Shown here: in pieces, positions 44,101 to 50,375 of the stretch
Numbering within the stretch: the stretch's first letter is position 1
How the letters are laid out: each line of letters opens with the position of its first letter
Assembly: GCF_004121075.1 (NCBI RefSeq)
Contig: NZ_RHLN01000003.1
Coordinates: forward strand, 1 to 64,000
DNA from: Lutibacter sp. HS1-25
GTDB taxonomy: Bacteria; Bacteroidota; Bacteroidia; Flavobacteriales; Flavobacteriaceae
Direction of reading: 5' to 3'
Length of the DNA: 64,000 bases
Program-made: the position numbers and the translations under genes
The notes under the pieces: model-generated
The model's database searches: none
What the model was told of the DNA's origin: nothing
The model's input: only the letters and a program-made list of their open reading frames with translations

Positions 44101-44158
44101 ACATAAACGCAGGAACCAAAAGGATCACATTAAACAAAAAAATTTTAAAATTTTTCAT
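41156..44158 (-). CDS. susC: SusC-type TonB-dependent outer-membrane transporter
   Basis: A 1000-residue TonB-dependent receptor that imports oligosaccharides. After the signal peptide (MKNFKIFLFNVILLVPAFMFAQ) comes the carboxypeptidase-regulatory-like domain (IKGTVTEASSNSGLPGVGIIIKG...DFDGNYTIEGV), then the plug (DMTGAAVKVSADDLIQG, and DVLKDAASTAIYGADGANGVVFITTKKG, which is the SusC/RagA signature near 210-240), and the 22-strand barrel ending VTFGLNFDF. Length is typical. It is first in the susCDEF operon. The 339-bp region to the divergent LacI-type gene holds two palindromes that are likely operators. The alpha-glucan substrate is inferred from the locus. Confidence 0.95.
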   Translation of the reverse strand: MKNFKIFLFNVILLVPAFMFAQHTIKGTVTEASSNSGLPGVGIIIKGSTMGTTTDFDGNYTIEGVKTGDLLEFSYMGFQNQEIKVTEKIITTGSLSIKMAEEANVLNEVILVGFGTARKKDMTGAAVKVSADDLIQGALTDPVQAMQGKAAGVNITKQGGDPNSGYNVRIRGAAGFAAGGDPLYVVNGVRGVDPTTIAPEDITAYDVLKDAASTAIYGADGANGVVFITTKKGTSDRVRLTFSSYLAIDNVANRLGLQSADSYRGYINDNQDKYGDFSDAGGNVDWQDAIFRTGTSQNYNFSMAGGSESSTYRVSFTSLGIEGVIKNSSKNRNIGRLDLTQKLLDDKILISATLGGTLEKNHYVDYGSNGPTSVLFQAFQRLPTDPIYNADGSYFETSRVFNYYNPVALLDQIENERDAKKYLANARVDYDITSFLSANLNLSYLRNDDESTYFEPKYESSIGGINTLIREGYGKRAYNNWGQAMLEATVTYKNTFADYHNLTALVGYSYRNQSWDGFSAQGRSPISNSLGSDNLKNFEDLQLGDVESYKGERTDIGVFARAIYDYASKYYLTAMIRRDGSSVFGDSNQWGWFPSVQVAWNMANEKFFENIEVVNLLKIRASWGVSGNSNIDSYLSTLRVGPSGVGLDPVTEKPITILDYYNNGNSDLKWDNNQEINIGLDFNLFNSRLNGAIEYYTKNLTDMLSIYDVPTETNYANKVFYNGGEIKNDGIEVTLNGDIIKGENFNWNMGYVFSRNNQEVKSLDGGKYNLDFRDVGYISAPGIVGVATQRIMPGYKLGTFFGFDYAGVSEDGKWLVNGADGEIHFLDDVSQSDDQKKVIGNALPEFEMGWSNQFGYKNWDLSLSFRAIYGNDVYNATKQVFGNPDYVTQRNVLNEALLVDGYVGGAYQALSYYIEDGSFIRLDNLNVGYTLPNTLLAKNMKLRLYCSINNVFTLTNYDGIDPEFNFSGGDRGKGEIYFGLDQYNVYPKTRTVTFGLNFDF

Positions 44159-44271
44159 CTATTTTAAGTTAATTAATAATTAAGGTTTGTTTTAAGAATT
44201 TGTACTATTTTTTTACTTTTCACTGTGTGAAGTTAAGGAATTAACATAGAATTAACACGTTTTTTAAAACA

Positions 44272-44287
44272 ACGCAAACGTTTTCGT
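44272..44287. promoter_or_regulatory. Candidate LacI-family operator (imperfect palindrome)
   Basis: ACGCAAACGTTTTCGT is palindromic except for one base pair, with the central CG typical of LacI/GalR-family operators (AAACGTTT core). It lies 114 bp upstream of susC. Confidence 0.5.
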
Positions 44288-44300
44288 GTTTATAACTTTT

Positions 44301-44320
44301 CAACTCTAACGTTAGAGTTG
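44301..44320. promoter_or_regulatory. Perfect 20-bp palindrome, candidate operator
   Basis: CAACTCTAACGTTAGAGTTG is its own reverse complement over all 20 bases, with a central CG. A second site matching it at 16 of 20 positions lies at 45583-45602, on the other side of the LacI-type gene. No T-run follows, so it is not a terminator. Confidence 0.65.
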
Positions 44321-44462
44321 ATGTGATTTTTTTTCTAAAATTTTGTTAAAAATTATCAATTTAGCAATATTTAGGGGTAAATATGTGTAGGAAATGCGTG
44401 TTTTTTTATCAAAAAGTAGGTTAGTTTTCTCAGTTGTATTCCGTTCTTATTTATAATAGTTT

Positions 44463-44470
44463 TATATTTG
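44463..44470 (+). promoter_or_regulatory. -7-like box for the LacI-type regulator
   Basis: TATATTTG ends 28 bp before the ATG at 44498. Confidence 0.5.
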
Positions 44471-44497
44471 TATAAAATCACACACACAATAATTGTA

Positions 44498-45538
44498 ATG
44501 AAGCAAAGAATCACCTTAAAAAATATAGCAAAAGAATTTGGAGTATCTATTTCAACAGTTTCAAAAGCCTTAAAGGGGAGTCATGAAATAAGTGAAGAAA
44601 TGAGAGAGAAAATCCAAGCTTATGCAAATTATTATAACTATAAACCTAACAATTTAGCTTTACAACTTAGAAATCAAAAAACATCTGTTATTGGTGTTAT
44701 TATTCCTGAAATTGTGCATCATTTTTTTTCTACAGTAATTGATGGTATTGAGCAGTATGCAAATCAAAAAGGATACAATGTAATGGTATGTGTTTCTAAC
44801 GAATCATATGAAAAAGAGGTGTTGAACTTTAGTTTGTTAGCAAATGGTAGTGTAGACGGTTTAATTGTTTCAATTGCTAGAGAAACACAGAAAAATCAAA
44901 ATTTTAGCCATTTTGAATCACTGACAAAAGATGAATTTCCGTTGGTTTTATTTGATAGAATAACCGATGAAATAAAATGTGATAAAGTAATTATTGATGA
45001 TATTGGAGGAGGTTATAAAGCTGCCAATCATTTATTAGAGATTGGAGCTAAAAGAATAGCAATAGTTACAACCGAAGATTATGTGTCTGTAGGATCTTTA
45101 AGAAAAGCAGGTTATATTAAAGCATTGACAAACAATGGTGTTGCTATTGATGAAAGTTTAATTTTTAAAATTGATGATAAATTAGATTTACGTACTCAAA
45201 TTGCAAAAGTTTTTGACGTTCCAAACCCGCCAGACGCCATATTAGCAGTTAATGAAATATATGCAGCTAATGCCTTAATTTTAGCTAAAGAACGAGGTTT
45301 GTCTATTCCAGAAGACCTTGCAATTATTGGTTTTACAAGTGGATTAATTTCAGAATTTACATCACCACCATTAACATGTGTAGAGCAACATGGTTTTTTA
45401 ATGGGAAAACAAGCTGCTGAATTATTAATTAATAGAATTGAGAATAAAGCACCAAATGCGTTTCAAAAAGAGGTGATTTCAACCAGTTTAAAAATTCGTA
45501 ATTCGACTTTAATTTCAGAAAAAAACATTACAAAGTAA
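44498..45538 (+). CDS. LacI/GalR-family transcriptional regulator of the alpha-glucan locus
   Basis: A 346-residue DNA-binding regulator. The N-terminal helix-turn-helix and hinge read ITLKNIAKEFGVSISTVSKALKGSHEISEEMREKIQAYANYYNYKPNNLA (residues 4-54), followed by the periplasmic-binding-like effector domain (SVIGVIIPEIVHHFFSTVIDGIEQYANQKGYNVM onward). The chosen ATG at 44498 gives MKQRITLKNIA. A TTG at 44468 would add 10 residues but starts in the promoter box. It lies between the divergent sus operon and the maltose operon, with matching palindromes on both sides, which suggests that it controls both. The effector is likely maltose, a maltooligosaccharide or a sugar phosphate. Activator or repressor action cannot be read from the sequence. 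Confidence 0.93.
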   Translation: MKQRITLKNIAKEFGVSISTVSKALKGSHEISEEMREKIQAYANYYNYKPNNLALQLRNQKTSVIGVIIPEIVHHFFSTVIDGIEQYANQKGYNVMVCVSNESYEKEVLNFSLLANGSVDGLIVSIARETQKNQNFSHFESLTKDEFPLVLFDRITDEIKCDKVIIDDIGGGYKAANHLLEIGAKRIAIVTTEDYVSVGSLRKAGYIKALTNNGVAIDESLIFKIDDKLDLRTQIAKVFDVPNPPDAILAVNEIYAANALILAKERGLSIPEDLAIIGFTSGLISEFTSPPLTCVEQHGFLMGKQAAELLINRIENKAPNAFQKEVISTSLKIRNSTLISEKNITK

Positions 45539-45550
45539 TAATTTAAGCCA

Positions 45551-45585
45551 TTGCTGCTAATTTTTTTTAAAAAAAATAGCAGCAA
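45551..45585 (+). terminator. Terminator after the LacI-type gene
   Basis: TTGCTGCTA (45551-45559) pairs with TAGCAGCAA (45577-45585), and the stem continues through an inner T-run/A-run (T8/A8). Confidence 0.65.
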
Positions 45586-45602
45586 CTCAAAGGTTAGAGT
45601 AC
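45583..45602. promoter_or_regulatory. Second candidate operator upstream of the maltose operon
   Basis: CAACTCAAAGGTTAGAGTAC matches the perfect palindrome at 44301-44320 at 16 of 20 positions, keeping CAACTC and GTTAGAGT. It lies 65 bp upstream of the -7-like box at 45667 and overlaps the end of the terminator stem by 3 bp. Confidence 0.55.
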
Positions 45603-45666
45603 TATAATTTCAATTTTTTTTGCAAATTAGCGTCTGTATATAAATGAATTAAATAAAATTTATTTA

Positions 45667-45674
45667 TATATTTG
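45667..45674 (+). promoter_or_regulatory. -7-like box for the maltose operon
   Basis: TATATTTG matches TAnnTTTG, 101 bp upstream of the MFS start, predicting a leader of about 95 nt that contains a hairpin at 45730-45748. Confidence 0.45.
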
Positions 45675-45729
45675 TTACGTAAAATTAATTTTACACTTAC
45701 TATTTTTTCACACTTCACACAAAAAAAAG

Positions 45730-45748
45730 TTAAGACCTACGGTCTTAA
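45730..45748 (+). promoter_or_regulatory. Leader hairpin upstream of the MFS transporter gene
   Basis: A perfect 8-bp stem TTAAGACC / GGTCTTAA with a TAC loop ends 26 bp before the start codon. There is no T-run directly after it (TTGTATAA follows), so a role in translation, mRNA stability or protein binding is more likely than termination. Confidence 0.5.
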
Positions 45749-45774
45749 ATTGTATAATTATTAATAAAATCATT

Positions 45775-47148
45775 ATGATTAAACGGAAACTAAGTTTCTG
45801 GGAAATCTGGAATTTGAGTTTCGGTTTTCTGGGAGTTCAATTCGGTTTTGCGTTGCAAAATGCAAATGCGAGTCGAATTTTAACGAGTTTGGGAGCAGAT
45901 CCACATAATCTCTCCTTCTTTTGGCTTGTAGCACCCATTATGGGGCTTATAGTACAACCAGTTGTAGGTGCTGCAAGTGATAAAACTTGGACACGCTTAG
46001 GAAGAAGATCTCCATATATTTTGTTTGGAGCACTTGTTTCTATGGTAGCAATGTTTTTTATGCCTAATGCACCTTTAATTATAAAAGGTGGAGCTGCCCT
46101 AGCTTTTGGCGTTGCTATGCTCGCACTAATGGATGCTTCTTTTAATATTACATTTCAGCCATTTAGAGCTTTAGTTGCAGATATGACTCCTGATGAACAA
46201 CGCAATGTAGGATATTCCATTCAAAGTTTCTTAATTAATGCAGGAGCTGTAATTGGTTCAGCGTTGCCTTTTATATTGACTTGGGCAGGTGTAGTAAATG
46301 AAGCAGAAGCAGGAAAAGTTGCACCATCGGTTATTTGGTCATTCTATATTGGAGGTTCTTTATTGTTATTAAGTGTTTTAGTAACTGTTTTTAAAACAAA
46401 AGAATATCCACCAAAAGAATTTGAAGCATTTAGCGGAGCTGTTGAAAAGGAAGAACCTAATAAAGAAAGTTTCTTTAAACTAATTTTAAAGATGCCTAAA
46501 ACAATGAAGCAATTGGCTGTAGTTCAAATGTTTTCATGGTTTCCTTTGTTTTTGTTATGGGTGTATTCAACAACAGCAATTTCACAACATTATTTTGGTG
46601 TACCTATAGATTACAATCCGGAAACGGTTACTGACCCTTCAATAAGAGAAGCATTTGATAATGCGGGTAACTGGGTTGGAATTTGTTTTGCAGTTTATAG
46701 TTTAGTAGCAGCGTTGTACTCGATAATTATGCCTAAACTTATTAAGTTAACCAATAGAAAATTTGTATTTTCATTGTCTCTATTATTTGGAGGATTGGGA
46801 TATATCTCAACCTACTTTTTTCACGATCAATATATGTTGTTAATTTCAATGATTGGAGTTGGAATTGCTTGGGCAGCAATTTTAGCATTGCCATATGCCA
46901 TTTTGTCTGGAACTTTGCCAACAAAAAGAATGGGAGTTTACATGGGGCTTTTTAACTTAACGGTTGTAGTGCCACAAATATTAAGTGGTGTTTTAGGAGG
47001 GCCAATTTTACGTAGTTTCTTCGGTGGTGAAGGAATTTACATTTTAGTGTTTGCAGGAATAATAATGATTTTAGGTGGGATAGCTGTTCGTTTTGTAGAT
47101 GATACAAGTGATGAAATTAATGAAGATATTAAAGTGACCGAGATATAA
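45775..47148 (+). CDS. Maltose/maltodextrin-type MFS transporter (GPH/SUT-like)
   Basis: A 457-residue inner-membrane carrier with about 12 hydrophobic helices. The N-terminus LSFWEIWNLSFGFLGVQFGFALQNANASRILTSLGADP and the loop GAASDKTWTRLGRRSPYILFGALVS are characteristic of the bacterial maltose/sucrose-type MFS carriers related to the GPH/SUT group. It is first in the operon MFS transporter, pgmB, maltose phosphorylase, with a 10-bp gap to pgmB. Since the next two enzymes metabolise intracellular maltose, maltose import by proton symport is the likely function. Longer maltodextrins cannot be excluded. Confidence 0.9.
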   Translation: MIKRKLSFWEIWNLSFGFLGVQFGFALQNANASRILTSLGADPHNLSFFWLVAPIMGLIVQPVVGAASDKTWTRLGRRSPYILFGALVSMVAMFFMPNAPLIIKGGAALAFGVAMLALMDASFNITFQPFRALVADMTPDEQRNVGYSIQSFLINAGAVIGSALPFILTWAGVVNEAEAGKVAPSVIWSFYIGGSLLLLSVLVTVFKTKEYPPKEFEAFSGAVEKEEPNKESFFKLILKMPKTMKQLAVVQMFSWFPLFLLWVYSTTAISQHYFGVPIDYNPETVTDPSIREAFDNAGNWVGICFAVYSLVAALYSIIMPKLIKLTNRKFVFSLSLLFGGLGYISTYFFHDQYMLLISMIGVGIAWAAILALPYAILSGTLPTKRMGVYMGLFNLTVVVPQILSGVLGGPILRSFFGGEGIYILVFAGIIMILGGIAVRFVDDTSDEINEDIKVTEI

Positions 47149-47158
47149 GTTTAAAAAA

Positions 47159-47815
47159 ATGAAAAAAGAAATAGCATTTATATTTGATTTAGATGGTGTA
47201 ATTGTAGATACCGCAAAGTATCACTTTTTAGCCTGGAGAAATTTAGCAACATCCTTGGGGTTTGAATTTACTGAAGAACACAACGAATTGTTAAAAGGTG
47301 TGAGTAGAGTTAGATCTCTTGAAATTTTGTTGAATATTGGTAAAGTAACAATTTCTGAAGAAAAAAAACAGGAATTATTGGTGCTAAAAAATACCGAGTA
47401 TTTGGGTTATGTTAACAAAATGACTGCTGAAGAAATTTTACCAGGTATCAACAATTTGCTAAATAATTTAGATAGCAATAATATCAAATATGCTTTGGGT
47501 TCAGCAAGTAAAAATGCACCATTAATTTTAGAAAAAGTAGGACTGTTAAATAGATTTGCTGCCATTGTTGATGGTAACGATGTTTCTAAAGCAAAACCAG
47601 ATCCTGAAGTGTTCTTAATTGGTGCTCAAAAATTAAATATGAAACCAGAAAATTGTATTGTTGTTGAAGATGCCATTGCTGGTGTTGAAGCTGCAAATGC
47701 TGCAAATATGGTAAGTATTGGAATTGGAGATGCTCAATTATTAAGTGAAGCTACCTATGTTTTAAAGGATACTAGCGAATTTACAACAGAGTTTTTTATG
47801 AAAATAATTAATTAA
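47159..47815 (+). CDS. pgmB: Beta-phosphoglucomutase
   Basis: A 218-residue cytoplasmic HAD enzyme converting beta-glucose-1-phosphate to glucose-6-phosphate. HAD motif I is FDLDGVIVDTAKYHFLAWRNLA (residues 9-30, with the DxD nucleophile and acid/base plus the H-xx-W of beta-PGM). The substrate loop VSRVRSLEILLNIG lies near 50, GSASKNA near 115, the motif III Lys is in SKAKPDPEVFL near 145, and motif IV is VVEDAIAGVEAANAANM. It lies 10 bp after the transporter gene and 6 bp before the maltose phosphorylase gene. The pairing is diagnostic, because the phosphorylase makes beta-glucose-1-phosphate. Confidence 0.94.
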   Translation: MKKEIAFIFDLDGVIVDTAKYHFLAWRNLATSLGFEFTEEHNELLKGVSRVRSLEILLNIGKVTISEEKKQELLVLKNTEYLGYVNKMTAEEILPGINNLLNNLDSNNIKYALGSASKNAPLILEKVGLLNRFAAIVDGNDVSKAKPDPEVFLIGAQKLNMKPENCIVVEDAIAGVEAANAANMVSIGIGDAQLLSEATYVLKDTSEFTTEFFMKIIN

Positions 47816-47821
47816 GAAGAG

Positions 47822-50128
47822 ATGAACAAGAATTATATTATTCCTAACGAATGGTCAATTATTGAAGATGGTTTTGATGCTGAAAATGTTGAAGCTTCTG
47901 AAAGTTTGTTTAGTATAGGAAACGGGTCAATGGGGCAACGTGCCAATTTTGAAGAAGATTATAGTGGTAAAACTTTTCAAGGAAGTTATATTGGAGGTAT
48001 TTATTATCCTGATAAAACAAGAGTTGGATGGTGGAAAAATGGCTATCCAGAGTATTTTGCAAAAGTATTAAATGCACCAAATTGGATTGGAATTCACATT
48101 AAAATCAATGAAACTACGTTTGATTTAAATACTTGTAAAATTTCAAATTTTAAACGTGAGTTAAACATGAAAGAAGGCTGGTTAAGTCGTTCTTTTCAGG
48201 CAACGTTGCCAACAGGTGAAGAAATTGAAGTTTTTGCAAAACGTTTGATAAGTGTAAAATACAACGAAGTTGGAGCTATAGAATACCAAATTAAAGCATT
48301 GAATTTTTCGGGTGAAATTACTTTTTCGCCTTATTTAGATGCTGGTATTGAAAATGAAGATGCTAATTACGATGAATTTTTCTGGGAAATTTTAAACATT
48401 GTTGAAGGTACAAACAACGGTTGTATTCTTTCAAAAACATTAAAAACAGGATTTCATGTAGCAACAGCTATGGAAGTTGAGTTTGCTATCAATGGTAAAT
48501 CTGTTGAAGTGCCTCAAGAAACTGAAATTGCCGAAAAATCATTAACATATACTTATAGTTTAACTGTTGCTGAGGGCGAAACCATTACTATTTATAAATA
48601 TGGAAGTTATGTTAGTTCTTTAAATTATAAAAATGAAGAACTAATTGCAGCAGCAGCATTAAATGTTAAGAGCGCCAAAGAACTTGGTTTTAAAACATTA
48701 TTGCAATCTCAAATAGATGCTTGGGCTGAAATTTGGAAAACTGCTGATATTGTAATTGAAGGCGATGTTAAAGCGCAACAAGGTATTCGTTTTAATATTT
48801 TTCAATTAAATCAAACGTATATGGGTACCGATGCTCGTTTAAATATTGGTCCTAAAGGTTTTACAGGTGAAAAATATGGAGGAAGTACTTATTGGGATAC
48901 GGAAGCTTATTGTATACCGTTTTATATGGCAACCAAAGATGCCAGCGTAGCTAAAAACTTATTGTTATACCGTTACAATCAACTAGATAAAGCCATTGAA
49001 AATGCAGCTAAATTAGGTTTTAAAAATGGTGCGGCTTTGTATCCAATGGTTACAATGAACGGAGAAGAATGTCATAATGAGTGGGAAATTACTTTTGAAG
49101 AAATTCATCGTAATGGCGCAATGGTTTATGGTATTTACAACTATGTAAACTTTACCCAAGATTTTGAATACATTCCAAAAAACGGATTGGAAGTTATGAT
49201 TGCGATTTCACGTTTTTGGCATCAAAGAGCAAATTATTCGGCAGCAAAAGAGCAATATGTAATTTTAGGTGTTACTGGTCCAAATGAATATGAAAATAAC
49301 ATCAACAATAACTTTTATACCAATTATTTAGCGGCTTGGTGTATTGAATATACAGTAGAATGTTTGGCAAAAGTAAGAGATTTGTATGGTGCAGATTTTG
49401 AGCGTGTAATGGCTAAAACTAATTTAACCGACGCTGAAATAAACAAATGGTTAGAAGTTTCGGGCAATATGTATTTTCCTTTTGATGAAGAGAGAAAAGT
49501 ATTTTTACAGCAAGATGGTTTCTTAGATAAAGAAATTATTCCTGTTTCACAATTACCAAAATCAGAAAGACCAATTAACCAAAAATGGTCTTGGGATCGT
49601 ATTTTACGTTCGTGTTATATTAAACAAGCCGATGTTTTACAAGGTATGTTTTTGTTTGAAAACAGATTTAGCAAAGATGAATTAGAGCGTCATTTTGATT
49701 TTTATGAGCCTTTAACAGTTCATGAATCTTCATTGTCTCCTTGTGTGCATTCAATTTTGGCAGCATCTATTGATAGAATGCCAAAAGCGTATGAACAATA
49801 TGTTAGAACATCGCGTTTAGATTTAGATGATTATAACCACGAGGTGCACGAAGGTTGTCATATTACAAGTATGGCAGGAACCTGGATGTCTATTGTTCAA
49901 GGATTTGGAGGTATGCGTGTTTGGGATGATGGTGTTTTAAACTTTAAACCACAAATTCCTGCTGAATGGAAATCGTATTCTTTTACAATTAATTTTAGAG
50001 GCAGTATTTTAAAAGTTTACATTAGTAAAAATGAATGTAAATTTATGAATGAATCTGATAGTGAGTTAAAATTATTTGTTAATAACAAAGAAATTTCAAT
50101 TCCTTCAAACCAACTGGTAACAGTTTAA
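47822..50128 (+). CDS. mapA: GH65 maltose phosphorylase
   Basis: A 768-residue cytoplasmic enzyme that splits maltose with phosphate into glucose and beta-glucose-1-phosphate. It has the GH65 layout: an N-terminal beta-sandwich, an (alpha/alpha)6 barrel and a small C-terminal beta domain. Strong maltose-phosphorylase signatures are FTGEKYGGSTYWDTEAY (near 345-360), MNGEECHNEWEITFEEIHRNGA (near 415) and VTGPNEYENNINNNFYTNYLA, where Glu489 is the expected general acid. Length fits the family (about 750-770). The kojibiose and trehalose phosphorylase branches differ in these loops. It is the third gene of the maltose operon, and a probable terminator follows. Confidence 0.94.
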   Translation: MNKNYIIPNEWSIIEDGFDAENVEASESLFSIGNGSMGQRANFEEDYSGKTFQGSYIGGIYYPDKTRVGWWKNGYPEYFAKVLNAPNWIGIHIKINETTFDLNTCKISNFKRELNMKEGWLSRSFQATLPTGEEIEVFAKRLISVKYNEVGAIEYQIKALNFSGEITFSPYLDAGIENEDANYDEFFWEILNIVEGTNNGCILSKTLKTGFHVATAMEVEFAINGKSVEVPQETEIAEKSLTYTYSLTVAEGETITIYKYGSYVSSLNYKNEELIAAAALNVKSAKELGFKTLLQSQIDAWAEIWKTADIVIEGDVKAQQGIRFNIFQLNQTYMGTDARLNIGPKGFTGEKYGGSTYWDTEAYCIPFYMATKDASVAKNLLLYRYNQLDKAIENAAKLGFKNGAALYPMVTMNGEECHNEWEITFEEIHRNGAMVYGIYNYVNFTQDFEYIPKNGLEVMIAISRFWHQRANYSAAKEQYVILGVTGPNEYENNINNNFYTNYLAAWCIEYTVECLAKVRDLYGADFERVMAKTNLTDAEINKWLEVSGNMYFPFDEERKVFLQQDGFLDKEIIPVSQLPKSERPINQKWSWDRILRSCYIKQADVLQGMFLFENRFSKDELERHFDFYEPLTVHESSLSPCVHSILAASIDRMPKAYEQYVRTSRLDLDDYNHEVHEGCHITSMAGTWMSIVQGFGGMRVWDDGVLNFKPQIPAEWKSYSFTINFRGSILKVYISKNECKFMNESDSELKLFVNNKEISIPSNQLVTV

Positions 50129-50141
50129 TTTATAATGAGTT

Positions 50142-50178
50142 CCGTTTGCCAGTATTGTTATATTGGCAAACGGTTTTC
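50142..50178 (+). terminator. Probable terminator after the maltose operon
   Basis: A 10-bp stem CCGTTTGCCA / TGGCAAACGG (50142-50151 and 50164-50173) is followed by a short TTTT. The weak T-run leaves some doubt. It suggests that the four following enzyme genes form a separate unit. Confidence 0.6.
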
Positions 50179-50375
50179 AAATTAAAATTCTTTCTCAATA
50201 GTTAAAAATTATAGTTTTTGTGTCGTTTTATTTTTAACTATTTTATAGTGGGTGCTTCAAAAAATGCATCCTATACAATATCCAAAACTTACGATTAAAA
50301 AAGTTAGATTGTTCCAAAAAAAAGTGAAAAATCAGCATTTTTAAAAATCTTATAAAGTTTTAAATAAAATAAAAT

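Larger units (their letters stand above)
44159..44497. other. 339-bp regulatory region between susC and the LacI-type gene
   Basis: It holds an imperfect 16-bp palindrome (44272-44287), a perfect 20-bp palindrome (44301-44320) and a TATATTTG box for the rightward gene. A small hairpin-like TTCAC/GTGAA pair sits near 44216-44230. I find no exact -7 box for susC on the minus strand. Confidence 0.7.

Noticed and set aside
44301-44320. Perfect palindrome as a terminator
   Set aside because: No T-run follows on either strand, it has no loop, and its central CG and related second site fit an operator better.
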